From NCBI GenBank assembly GCA_005281725.1, contig SSBO01000012.1, positions 22,887,979 to 22,951,978 of the forward strand: a stretch of 64,000 nucleotides of DNA. The letters are read 5' to 3'. The position numbers and the translations under genes were made by a program. Of the stretch, positions 1 through 13,631 are shown piece after piece. The first letter of the stretch is position 1; the number at the start of each line of letters is the position of its first letter. The notes beneath the pieces are model-generated. The model was not told the origin of the DNA and did not search any database. It saw only the letters and a list, made by a program, of their open reading frames with translations. Origin of the DNA: Wuchereria bancrofti (taxonomy: Eukaryota; Nematoda; Chromadorea; Rhabditida; Onchocercidae).

Positions 1-573
1 CATCAAATGTGATAAAATTATATTTCAAAAGTTGTTTCCAACGTTGATTACATATTTGGCGGCTTTCATTCATTGTTAATATTCGCCAATTGCGAACAAA
101 AACATTATCATTACGAAGTATTTCAAAAATCTTATTCTAAATTAAACCGAAAAATGTTAGTGAATTTGAATATTTCATAAAGTTAATATTTGACATCAAA
201 TTAGTATAGAGACACTGAATATTGCAAAGAGATGTTAATTTGAATTTGCTACAATTAGATAATTTTAATTAAAATACTATGCATTTTCGATTATGACTTT
301 TCAATTGCAGAAAGAGTGAAATTTATCAGACAAATTAAATTTCTACATGAATAGAATGATCATTGACCTCTAAGTAAAAACAACTGATGATGATCTAAGT
401 GATAAAGTTCACGTAATTTGGAACCCATTATTTACCTTAAATTGAATACTTTCCGAACCATACAGCCATTCCTGTAAATCATGGCAAGAGAATTTTGCCA
501 TTTGTTGATATTTCAATAAATCGCCATTTATTTCAAGAGAAGCAGTTAACTGATGTGGCATCATGAAAATCAT
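1..573 (-). CDS. ACOX3-like acyl-CoA oxidase, 5' part (runs off left edge)
   Basis: Two N-terminal exons of a peroxisomal acyl-CoA oxidase, the FAD enzyme that starts peroxisomal beta-oxidation of branched or very long acyl-CoAs. Exon 1 is 573-436, with ATG at 573 or at one of the ATGs just inside, and ends CAATTTAAG|gtaaat. Exon 2 is 136-1 after ...ttag and continues outside the window, in phase. The joined protein reads ...FSCHDLQEWLYGSESIQFK-NKIFEILRNDNVF..., which fits the ACOX3 N-terminal pattern (FSWKELxxFxEG then FKKxIFxxLENDPLF) better than ACOX1. The FAD and catalytic regions are not in the window. The upstream sequence and most of exon 1 lie in the left arm of the inverted repeat that flanks CDK9. 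Family call is from pattern memory; the exon structure is seen directly. Confidence 0.7.
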
Positions 574-1622
574 CGCGAATTTATTTGGGAAATTTTGAGA
601 AACGAATTTGCTAAAACTTTAAAATCCAAAGTTATCATTAGCAACATTAGAATTAATCGTTTAATCATGCCACGTCCCATTTCATTTGCTACCTCTTTTA
701 ATTGTTGAAAATACGGCTATCAATTCTGAGAGAAAATAAAATCCCTTGAAGAAATACACAGAATTGGTCGGTCAATCATGAATTGCATCACAAGTTCTGG
801 CCAAAGCTCAACAAATCACTGATATATAATACCGCCACGAGCAATTGAAAGATAATTGTCTCTCTCTCTCTCTCTTCATCCTAAATTAGGCTCAATTTGT
901 TCCAACGAGATATTCCATTAAACTGAGTGAAATGTCACCTAAAAATGACATTATAATTAGTCCTCTAACATTTCTTCAATTCAGCCTTTTCCCTGCAACA
1001 TATTTCCGATAGTTTCAGATTGTTTTATTCCGATTAATTCAATTGTACAGAAAATATAATTAAGTAATGCAAACAAAAGAAGACAACAATCAATCGATTA
1101 AGGATCATAGGCAAATATGAAATAATAAACGATACTTTCCATTTCTCAACGCATGAAATTGTATTTAAAACGGCAAGTAAAACAGCACAAAGAACGAAGT
1201 ACTTAATTACTTCATAATATCATAAATTCAAGTTTAAACAATTTCAATTCAAGTAAGTCAATTCACTCGAAATGTATTATCATTCGATCACAAATTACAA
1301 AAAATCAACACATTGTAATGTCCATATATATGCATACAATCATTTAACTTCTGTCACAATGACAATTACAAACAAAAATTGTTCCATCTCATTCTTTTAC
1401 CATGAAATGAGCCACTGTTAACATGCTTTCGATCCTTACAATTCACCTAGTTATAAATATTACCCATGGATAGGGTAGAAAATGGTGTATAGACTGTAAA
1501 CAAAACATACAGTGGAAATTTATAACTTAAACAGTAATTTTATTAAAACTGATCTGGATTTGAGTATCGCTAATCTAGAAATCTTACCTCGAAATTGTAA
1601 AAAAAAAAGTCAAATTGAGAAA
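438..1622. repeat. Inverted repeat flanking CDK9, left arm
   Basis: This stretch is the reverse complement of 4459-5606. For most of its length paired positions sum to 6044 (for example 1441-1450 with 4594-4603, and 455-471 with 5573-5589), so there is essentially no net indel. Only scattered mismatches are seen, for example at the (TC)n tract near 860-878. Near the inner end (about 1540-1580) the left arm has a roughly 25-bp insertion relative to the right arm. The arm holds ACOX exon 1 and its upstream sequence. Confidence 0.95.
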
Positions 1623-1975
1623 TGTACTGTTCCTTTGATGCCAATGATGGATAAATGAGAAATTCTGTGGATATTAAAATATTTTGGACAATTTTTACAA
1701 TCAATCATTAAGCATTATAAATTAATGATTGAGTTAATCATTGATTAAGCATTGAGAGACTACAAATTTTCAATGCGAGTTCTGTGGTATTATTGGATTT
1801 TAAGGTTTGATAGCATTGGTCCGCTGATAGTCGATAAAGAGGGATTGATGGTTGGTTAAGCGTTGGTACGTTCCGTACTGGAGATGATGTGAACGTTGTC
1901 ACGTTATACGTGACTTTCAAAAATGACTTATCAAATAATAAGTCATCCATAGCGTTTCAGTTTATTTAGGCTGAA

Positions 1976-4420
1976 ATGCAAAACAATCATCTTCCTCAGC
2001 AGTCTCATTCATTTGGCGTAAATGCCAGTACATCATCGATTCCAGTTACGTCATCAATGTTACATCCATCAAAGGAAGATCTCGTTTTGATGGATCGACA
2101 AAAGGTTATTTTTATTATTCACATATAATAAAATTATGTTATTGCTTATTGATCATTCGATGTAGAATGGGTTAAGTTACACGATGGAGCAGAGTTTATG
2201 AATAAATTAATTTGATGCTGTTTAATTTCAGGTGACACCTGAATTGATGAGATATACCGAAAGATTCGAATTTCCATACATCACTGATGTTACTAACTAT
2301 GAAAAGTTGGCAAAAATTGGCCAAGGGACATTCGGGTAACTTTTTTTCGAGCAAAACAGTCAGGTTCATGAAGATTTGACGAATTTACTTATTACTTCGC
2401 TACTTGAAGGGAAGTATTCAAAGCGCGTTGTAAACGTACGGGTCGGATCGTTGCTCTGAAGAAGATTTTAATGGAGAATGAGAAGGAAGGGGTATGTTTT
2501 TATTTAGTTTATTTGTTTGCTAATGACTTTTATATCTTTATAATATAACTTGCAACTTTAAGTTTTTCTAGAAGCAATTTTAGTGATTTATTGTACTTTT
2601 GTTGCAGTTTCCAATAACAGCCTTACGAGAAGTGAAAATGTTGCAGAAACTAAAGCATAAGCATATTACTGAATTGATAGAGATATGCAGTAGCAGAGGT
2701 ATGTTGTTCAGAAATTTTCACTTGAAGGTTTTTATCACATTGTCACTTGAAATTTCAGTAATTTTATATGTTATGTTTTCACTTCAGCATCAGTACATAA
2801 TCGAGAGCGTAGTACCTTTTATTTGGTATTTTCCTTCTGTGAGCATGATCTTGCTGGTCTTTTGTCAAATACTAATGTTCGTCTTTCTTTGGTACATATC
2901 AAAACATTGATGAAACATTTATTAGAGGGTCTTTATCAGATACATTTTGCAAAAATATTACATCGTGATATGAAGGTATGTTATATTTTCTCCTTTGCAT
3001 ACATTTTTCAATATCTCCACATAGTACGCAACTTTATCTATTCGATGCTTAAGTTAAACATATTTGCGTCAACAACATTTTATAGATTTCATATTTTTAC
3101 GAGACAAAAGCTGACAAGGACGTTCTGTGAATTTAAATTAATGAGTATTGACTTCGGTTGAAATTTTACCCATGTTTTAGGCTGCAAATGTTTTAATTAC
3201 AAAAGATGGCATATTGAAGTTAGCGGACTTCGGTTTGGCACGACCTCTCTTTTCAAAATTACCTGGTATTTTATATTGTGTTGTTGCGGTTGATCATCAT
3301 TATCACAATAAACAATCACAATGAGCAATTAGTTATACAACAGCACATTTTGATTGCTGTATAACTTTTTGATAGTATTAAAGCCTCAGCGATCTTGGTT
3401 ACTTGATAAGAGCTGGTGAATATAGCTTTCTATTGTGTCTATTTTAGGTCAACCAGAGCATTGTTATACGAATCGTGTTGTGACTTTGTGGTATCGTCCT
3501 CCTGAATTGCTTCTTGGTGAACGTCATTATGGTCCACAAATCGATATGTGGGGTGCGGGCTGTATAATGGCTGAATTATGGACACGCACCCCTATTCTGC
3601 AAGTATGTTATCAGAATTATAGCGTTCTGGAGCAGTCACTGAAGTCATATCGTGATTCCTAAAACCAAATGTGGAACTGTTTCTTTATTCGTTATTTTTT
3701 GGACCCAAATTTATCTGCAATGGTGATTCTGAAACAGTTCTGAAACTGGAGAAATGAATTTCAGGGTGAAAGTGAACAAAAACAATTGTCGTTGATATCC
3801 AATCTTTGTGGAAGTATCAACCCGCAAACATGGAGAGGTGTCGAAAACTTACCGCTTTATAGCAAAATGGAGCTTCAACAGAATCTAAATCGTCGTGTGG
3901 TTGAACGCTTGGAAGCCTATGTTAGAGTAAGCCTTAAATTTTTATGTAAAATGCAGCATGTCTCAGATTTGAACGTTATAAATAATGGAACCCATGAGTC
4001 AGCCTTTTTTCAAGGATCGAAATGCCTTGAACTTGATCGATAGTCTCCTCGTTCTGGATCCATCCCTACGTCTTGATGCTGAACAGGCTCTCGATCATTT
4101 GTTTTTCTTCACACAGCCTCATCCGGCAGCTGATGTTAAAGACTTAATGAGCACAATATCGGTTTGTTATTTTATCGGTTTATCTTATACGATCAATAAA
4201 ATATGGTATAATCAAATCACGGCCAGTTTTAGTCTTAAAACAACTTTTTTACTATCTCAATTCTTTTGATGTTCTTTTTTTTTTTCAGACAAGTCTGTTT
4301 GAATATACAGCTGGAAGAGGAGCTCATAGTGGACGAGGTCGTGGTGTACACCACCAAAATCGTCAGAACATTCGTCCGTCAATGGCATCACAGGGACAGT
4401 ACGTTGATATGGTGTTCTGA
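1976..4420 (+). CDS. cdk-9: Cyclin-dependent kinase 9 (P-TEFb kinase subunit)
   Basis: Serine/threonine kinase that with cyclin T phosphorylates the RNA polymerase II C-terminal domain and releases paused polymerase. Ten exons: 1976-2104, 2232-2335, 2410-2491, 2608-2698, 2788-2975, 3181-3265, 3448-3602, 3765-3926, 4015-4161, 4289-4420; the total of 1275 nt is in frame and gives 424 residues. Visible motifs are the Gly loop GQGTFG (about 73-78), VALKK with the ATP lysine near 95, the family-diagnostic PITALRE (107-113), HRDMKAANVL with catalytic Asp196, DFGLARP (Asp214), and the T-loop [15 protein letters not shown] with activating Thr near 234. PITALRE identifies CDK9 rather than CDK12/13. 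An extra ~60-residue Ser/Thr/Asn-rich N-terminus and a Gly/Arg tail ([15 protein letters not shown]) flank the kinase. The gene sits between the arms of an inverted repeat, with the right arm starting 39 bp after the stop. Confidence 0.95.
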
Positions 4421-4458
4421 GTAAATTTAGGTTTTTGATATTTTGACTTGTTATTAGT

Positions 4459-5606
4459 TTCTCAATTTGAATTTTTCGAGGTAGGATTTCTAGATTAGCA
4501 TAAAAGTTACTGTTTAAGTTATAAATTTCCAATGTATGTTTTGTTTACAGTCTATACACCATTTTCTACCCTATCCATGGGTAATATTTATAACTAGGTG
4601 AATTGTAAGGATCGAAAGCATGTTAACAGTGGCTCATTTCATGGTAAAAGAATGAGATGGAACAATTTTTGTTTGTAATTGTCATTGTGACAGAAGTTAA
4701 ATGATTGTATGCATATATATGGACATTACAATGTGTTGATTTTTTGTAATTTGTGATCGAATGATAATACATTTCGAGTGAATTGACTTACTTGAATTGA
4801 AATTGTTTAAACTTGAATTTATGATATTATGAAGTAATTAAGTACTTCGTTCTTTGTGCTGTTTTACTTGCCGTTTTAAATACAATTTCATGCGTTGAGA
4901 AATGGAAAGTATCGTTTATTATTTCATATTTGCCTATGATCCTTAATCGATTGATTGTTGTCTTCTTTTGTTTGCATTACTTAATTATATTTTCTGTACA
5001 ATTGAATTAATCGGAATAAAACAATCTGAAACTATCGGAAATATGTTGCAGGGAAAAGGCTGAATTGAAGAAATGTTAGAGGACTAATTATAATGTCATT
5101 TTTAGGTGACATTTCACTCAGTTTAATGGAATATCTCGTTGGAACAAATTGAGCCTAATTTAGGATGAAGAGAGAGAGAGAGAGACAATTATCTCTCAAT
5201 TGCTCATGGCGGTATTATATATCAGTGATTTGTTGAGCTTTGGCCAGAACTTGTGATGCAATTCATGATTGACCGACCAATTCTGTGTATTTCTTCAAGG
5301 GATTTTATTTTCTCTCAGAATTGATAGCCGTATTTTCAACAATTAAAAGAGGTAGCAAATGAAATGGGACGTGGCATGATTAAACGATTAATTCTAATGT
5401 TGCTAATGATAACTTTAGATTTTAAAGTTTTAGCAAATTCGTTTCTCAAAATTTCCCAAATAAATTCGCGATGATTTTCATGATGCCACATCAGTTAACT
5501 GCTTCTCTTGAAATAAATGGCGATTTATTGAAATATCAACAAATGGCAAAATTCTCTTGCCATGATTTACAGGAATGGCTGTATGGTTCAGAAATTATTC
5601 AATTCC
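4459..5606. repeat. Inverted repeat flanking CDK9, right arm
   Basis: Reverse complement of 438-1622. It starts just after the CDK9 stop codon, so it probably contains CDK9 3' UTR, and ends inside a copy of the ACOX exon. An (AG)n tract at about 5170-5184 mirrors the (TC)n tract of the left arm. Confidence 0.95.
5471..5606 (+). pseudogene. Truncated duplicate of ACOX-like exon 1
   Basis: This + strand copy in the right arm repeats the coding exon found at 573-436 on the - strand (MIFMMPHQLTASLEI... through LQEWLYGSE). It diverges right after that point: the left copy continues SIQFK and then a gtaaat donor, whereas this copy reads IIQFPERK and runs on to a stop at 5665 without an equivalent splice donor. 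No acyl-CoA oxidase exon follows, because the next gene (LDAH) lies on the other strand. It is best read as a promoter-plus-exon fragment left by the duplication. It may still be transcribed, since the upstream sequence is also copied. Confidence 0.8.
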
Positions 5607-5781
5607 CTGAGAGAAAAACTATGGCATTGCTTAGATACATATTCAACCATTATGACAAAAGCTAATTCGTGATGCATATGCAGGATGAAGTAATCAAACG
5701 TTGGGACAAAAAATCCATTAAAATATTTAAGAATCAAACATAATTTGAGTTCAAATATATAACAACTATTCAAATATAAAT

Positions 5782-8235
5782 TTAGTCATAACATTCACTA
5801 ATCCATTTTACGACTTCATTGGCGACCAATTCTCCGTGATTTAACACGAAAGCATGCTCGCATTTCTTGTCATCAATTATGACTAGATCTAAAAATTATA
5901 TAAAAATTTGAAAGACTTATGGAAATTTGGATCATTTTGGTTACTTAAAATTTTGGCGGTGATCAAGACTAATTGGAAGCATGAAATATTCATATCTTGA
6001 TCAGTTTTTCAGGCTAATAAAATTTCCAGCATTATGCGCACTAATACCACCATTTTTTTTTTTTAATGTAAATAATGAAACGTCAAATAGTTAATTATAA
6101 AAATACCATTTCCAAGCCTTTTTTGCATTTCTAAAGCATAACGTAATGGACACCATTGATCCACAGTTCCATACAAGAAACGGCAACGATTACTGTGGTA
6201 CAGAAGGGATTCGTCCAAGTTTGAAACCTAAAATGAATACAAAAAAAAAGAAATGAATACATTTTTCATTTGAAACTAAAGTTAAAATTGAAGTTAAAAT
6301 TAAAACTAAACATATACTAATCTCAAATGTAAATCAAAAAATAAATAAATAAATAAATAAATAAACCGCAATTAATTCATCCATTGCCATAAAAATAATA
6401 TTTCGAATGACGTTTACATCGACAATCTCAACGGCACTTTGTAGGATGCAAGGTGGAAAATACCTACAACGATTTCCCATAAAAAAAGTACAGATGTGCT
6501 CTTTCACAGAATCAGGCAAATATCGCAGCCAGGAGAGCATTATCTGTACAAAACCATCCCAATTACGGCATTTCTATAACATATTCCAATTGTTGCATTT
6601 TCCTTCAAACATTTCGAGTAAAATCAATAAAAATTACCACTACGAATAATAACTTCATTTCCAACAAAACGACTGAAAAAAAGTTTTCAAAAGCTATAAA
6701 AAAATTAATTAAAAAAGACAAAATCAATAATGAAATTTGTTCCCTGTTCTTCGAATGATAAATTCAGGTATTAATTTCATAAGAATTAACCTTTAGCCAT
6801 GGTAAAAGACGTTCACCATTCGGTGATTCTGCCATATGTTCAATAGTAGGAAACAAAGCTATACAACGAATAACATTGAACTTATGCCTCAACAAATCAG
6901 GTAATATCCTGAAATTAGTAACTTTCTCAGTTTGTAATGATGACAGTATTAATTTCTAGACTACTGTTAACAAAGATTCTTTTAATAGATTATCTTAAGA
7001 ATTGGTGAAATCCATCAAGATTACGCAGTATTCCATAAATTACTTGAGTGTTTCACGCAGGACTACAAAATAAAGCTCACGAAATTTTATGAAAAGTGTT
7101 TTGAATTTGATCAAAAATAAGTGCAAAAGATAAAATGCCAACCTTAACATTAGATAAGAACCAATAGAATGCCCAATGAGAATAAATTTTGCTGTTTTAG
7201 GTAAATAATGAATGCAAAAATTGAATTTATATTTAATTTGGTCGACTAATGAGACACGATCTAAAGAAAGAATAAAGATAAAATGAATAAAAAAAGATGA
7301 ATTACTATTTACAAATTTATCACTTCGTCAAATAAACATTTCATAGTAAAATTTGATTTCTAGAAGTTTTTTTTTTTTAGCAATTGTAACTTCCAACAAC
7401 AATCATTACAATCAATAATCTTTAAACAGAGCAAATGCTTTATTATTACTCTATTTAATATCTTATTGTACAACTGGAGATACATATAATGTTACTAAAA
7501 GTTCAAATTGTAGTTAATTATCACAAAAATAATGAAAGACAACTGGAGATACGTATAATGTTACTAAAAGTTCAAATTGTAGTTAATTATCACAAAAATA
7601 ATGAAAGATAGTACCAGAGTAGCTGCAAATGCTCATTTCCGAGTACTTTTCAGGTAGAGGAACATGATTCAGATGAGATATTGTACAAAACAAAGAATTT
7701 TCCTTCGATATTCGCATAATTCTTGAGATTTTGCTCAAAATAGTTTGCCCAAAATGCGCATAGAATTGTTCATTTCCAGGATTACCTGCATAATAATTAG
7801 TTAAAGATATTTTTGCAATTAGAATAAGTTATTTCACATAGAATATATTTAAATATAAAGAAATTATGGCATGTAATATTATTTAGAATATTAGAAAAAA
7901 AAAAAAACCTCACAACAAAGAAAGAAGTAATATAATTCCTCACTGAACTCTAATTGTACATCAAATATTTTTACTTATGGATTATACAAAATTTGTACAT
8001 CACATGGATTTAAATAAAGAAAAAGATTGAAAATTGTTGACAAGTAATTAACTTTATTAATTAATCCATTAAATAACGAAAAAGTAAACAAACCTGGGAT
8101 CATCAATATAATCAAACCAGTAAAACCGGATAACAACGTTGTTGGATCATCCTTTAATCCAGTACCCATAAATGAAACACGAGTAAATCTTCCTAAAACT
8201 GGTAGCCAAGTGACCATTCTCTGAATCTCCTCCAT
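5782..8235 (-). CDS. ldah: Lipid droplet-associated hydrolase
   Basis: Alpha/beta hydrolase of the LDAH (C2orf43) family, a lipid-droplet serine hydrolase linked to sterol ester and triglyceride handling. Seven exons read right to left: 8235-8094, 7785-7615, 7260-7143, 6908-6791, 6543-6367, 6227-6107, 5888-5782. The total of 954 nt is in frame and gives 317 residues, close to the human length of about 325. Family marks are IPGNPGNEQFYAHF (oxyanion region) near residues 46-59, the nucleophile elbow LIGHSIGSY with Ser near 136, LFPTIEHMAESPNG, FLYGTVDQWCP, and a C-terminal EHAFVLNHG that supplies the likely catalytic His. The ATG at 8235 gives MEEIQRMVTWLPV and is the first in-frame start. The intron next to exon 7785-7615 holds a 69-bp tandem duplication. 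Confidence 0.92.
6336..6366. repeat. (AAAT)n microsatellite
   Basis: A run of about six AAAT units lies directly beside the donor of the LDAH exon at 6367-6543. Confidence 0.9.
7470..7608. repeat. Tandem duplication, 2 x 69 bp
   Basis: The block beginning CAACTGGAGATACATATAAT recurs at about 7540, almost identical. It lies in an LDAH intron immediately next to the exon starting at 7615 (plus coordinates). Confidence 0.9.
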
Positions 8236-9529
8236 TTAGTTTGCAAATTGAGTCCAAGACTAAATTATGTTATTACAAATTTCTGTGATTACTTAACAGA
8301 AAAAAAAAAGTTAGGTCTTCTAGATCAAACGACAAAATAATTAGATCAAAATAATTAGATCGAAATCGAATCTTTTTAACATATTAAAACAGCATTTCTG
8401 CTCCATATAACATAGAAATTATATTTTTGATGACTTTTATCACTGAAAATATTTGATTTTCTGATACAGATGAACAGAAATGGAAGTCTTGAAAATATTT
8501 ATAAAATATTTCCCTTAATATCCACAATTATCTTAACAATACTGCATAGCAGATTCAGTGTAAAAGTAATGATAAAAATTGAGAGATGTCACAAATAAGG
8601 GAAGAACAAATCGTAGGTCCAAAAGAAGAAAAGGAATTCGCAAAAACGAAACTGTGTTAAAGTTAAAATACGAAAGAAATAACGGAAACCGGAAGGTCTC
8701 AATGCACAATCAACGACAATCAGCAAATTTTACCAATATGTAATTTCATGGAGATACGTTCAGTTTCTCCCGAAAACAACCGGAATATTTGACCTGTAGT
8801 AAATAATCTATCTCTGAAATCCCAAATAATCAAAACTATTCATTCACGTAATTCTTCCACCAGATTTCACTATAACTTTTAGATTAAATCATAATTGACG
8901 ATAAGCGTATTCTTATGTTAAAGAACAAAGAAATAGAACAGTTTATTGATTCAAAGAAGAAAAAAAAAAGGAAAATTGATAAAATGGAAACAGTTTCAAA
9001 ATAAAACGTTGCATAAACAGAAAAGAATTTAAAAAATGCCACACTAGATACATGGCTTTGTAACAATTGGACATAAACTGTTTCCATATCTTATTAAGCC
9101 TCATAACTTTAACATGTATCTACGCAAGAAATCTTTAGACTCTTTCAATTTTTTAGGTTATTCAGCTATTCAAAGCTCTATCGTTACACTTTTGACATTT
9201 ATCAAGTATTTAAGGTCATCAAAGATTTCAGCAACAATAACAACCAGTACAATGAAAATCAACAATAAGATTTCCTGATTTTCGGAAAGAAATCGGAAAA
9301 TCTATTATTAGTACTGCTTTAAATGTTTAGTGAGCATAGAGCCTCAATAACCTTTTATCTCGAAAAAAAAGGTAGATGTTGAAAGAGTAATATCACTGAT
9401 ATTTTTTAAATTCACTACCAGTTTTTTGAGAATAGTAGGAAAAAGGTGTCAAGCAAAACAAATATTAGTCTTGAATCTGCTCACAATGACCATTTTGGCA
9501 CTTCTGCAAGGAATATAGCACCACCAGCA
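8236..9529. other. Intergenic: LDAH upstream / RPN11 downstream
   Basis: AT-rich sequence with no ORF that joins into a gene on either strand. It should hold the LDAH promoter and the RPN11 3' UTR. No tRNA, repeat array or conserved coding block was seen. Confidence 0.5.
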
Positions 9530-11341
<1,812 letters not shown>

Positions 11342-13631
11342 TACAGTTGCTCGTTTCTGTAATTAATAAATACCAAAGATATTTTACCACAATATACGTA
11401 GATTATCACACATACACACATACGTAGCGTGAAATCACCAAGGTAATAAAAACGAAAGGTAAACCAACTTCAATTTCATGCTTGATATCTTTTAAACATT
11501 CATTTTAGTTTCAATAATGGAAATTACCATTAAATATTTAATTACAAAAGGTAAAAAAGATTGCGAAAGAAAGAGAATAAATGCAAAGAATAAGGAACAA
11601 TATTGAAGAGGATGGAGAGAGGAAAAGAAAGGGAAAAGAAGAAAAGAAAGAGAAATGGAGAGGGAAAGAGAAAGAGAGAGAGACTAACCCCCTCCCTCTT
11701 AGACAATATTTGACTTCATACATTCCTCTTTTTATAGAAACGTATTTGGTTATTTTGCTGTGACCAATTATAACGATCGAACCGTTGTGAAAACCACGTG
11801 GATCAACTTTGTTTATATTACGTGATTATGCGTAGGGATTCTTTCAAAGTTACGTTATAGTAAAGATTATAATATAGTATTAATTCACAAATTACACTTT
11901 AACTTTTCCGAAAATTTTTTTACCTATAAATTAGTTTTATAGGATGAAATGAGAAGTAATAAATGTGATAAGTGTGATTATTAATATCTACGTAAATACG
12001 TGAATTAGACGGAATACGTGAAGACAAAATAACAAAGTACATTAGCAGTATAAAAACAAATCTTGTATTTCGTTATGAATGCTGGTAATAGATAATTACT
12101 TTAAAAAAGAAATAAGACGATGGTTTTACTTATTTATTACTTATTGATTTTACTTATTATTATTGCCTACATCAGTATTGATTCACAAATTACATTTTAA
12201 AATTTTTGAAAAAAAAATTTTTTTTTGAAAGATTTTTTTTTCTATTCTCCTATACGCATTTCAATTCTTTGTCTTATCATTTAAACATGAATTTAATTGT
12301 TAGCTTTAAGAAAAAAAAAATTTCTAATATTGCAGTTCAGATTACTAATTAGATAACAGTGATAAGAATTCGATAAGAATTATAAATTTAACCAAACTAT
12401 AAACTTAATTCTTATTTATGCGCAAATATCGTAAATATTGTATATTGGGAGATTTCTAACTGATTCTTGTAATTGTTAAAGTTTATGAAAAATTTTTCAC
12501 CATCTCATAAATAAGCTAAATTAATAATTGATATGTCTGATATTATTATTAATAATCATTTATATATTTATTAATTATATTAAATAATATATAATTATAT
12601 ACAAATTATAAACTAATTATATTCATATATTAATTATTAATTTGTACTTAAAAAAAAAACAAAATATAAAAGTAAATTGAAAACGTCTTTCCTTTGCATT
12701 TTACATTTCGCTCTGTTTTTTTTTCTTTTTTTTTTTTGCTAGTATAAAATTTTTCTTGTAAACAACATTTACTGAAAATTACACCTTAACAAACTGTCTG
12801 TCATCATCAAATCATTAAAAAGTAAAATAATCTATCTAATGTTAATAATAATCTCTTAAAAACCTTGTTTTGATGTATTATAATAGTTTTCTTCTCTTTT
12901 CCTTCATTCATTCTCTCATTACATTTTCTCTTTCTAATTTTTCATTAATTTTCTGCCGTCTCTTCACCAATACATCATTATTTTTTAATTCTTTCTGACA
13001 TATACTAACTAACTAACTAACTAACTAGCTTCATTCTGTTTACAGAATAACTTGTAAACAACATTTATTGTTGTTGTTATTATTATTTATTGGAACATTT
13101 CTACCACTTGGCTTTTTTCTTTTTTTAAAAAAAAATCTAAATTAGATATGGCCAAACGTAGTTTGTTGTATTGGATATGGTCAAAAGTGTGGTATAGTTG
13201 TAATTTATTGTTAAAGAGAAAAATATCAGTTATTATTATATTATATGATGTTATCAAAATTGAATTCGATCATATTCAATCTATCAAATTGTCTTCTCAT
13301 AAAGTTAACTTTATCTTTTCTAAATTTAACTTTCTCTCTTACTTGAATATCTTATTTAAACTTCATTTTGTATTGTGTGACTTAACTTGATGATTATATC
13401 ATTGTCAAAGAATCAAATCAATCAATCTTTGTTTCTTTTTTTTCTTTTCTTATTTCTTTTTTTTTTTTGTTTTTTACTAATTTCTTTAATTTCTTTTTTA
13501 TGCAAACTGTCCGAATTTTCTTTTTCTTCTTTTTTTTTTTGAATTAAATAAGGATACGATAAATGGTTTTATAAACATTTTGCTATTTAACTATTTAATA
13601 TTCTAATTTACAGATTTATTATCGGTGAATA
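11342..13631. other. Divergent intergenic region RPN11 / SLC19
   Basis: About 2.3 kb of AT-rich spacer between two divergently transcribed genes, so it should hold both promoters. It contains a GA-rich tract (11570-11690), long T runs and an (AACT)n tract near 13000-13027. ACGT-core motifs occur at 11795-11800 (CACGTG), 11818-11825 (TTACGTGA) and around 11980-12022. No coding sequence was recognised; the 80-residue ORF at 13148 has no homology I can see. Confidence 0.5.

Noticed and set aside
2599..3161. ORFs at 2599-2910 and 2823-3161 as separate proteins
   Set aside because: Each is a CDK9 exon plus intronic read-through; the spliced model explains the conserved parts.
11538..11763. Lys/Arg/Glu-rich ORF and its complement
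   Set aside because: Translation of a GA-rich low-complexity tract in the RPN11/SLC19 intergenic region.
13148..13390. 80-residue + strand ORF upstream of SLC19
   Set aside because: No recognisable domain and no phase-compatible splice to the SLC19 exons; composition like surrounding AT-rich DNA.
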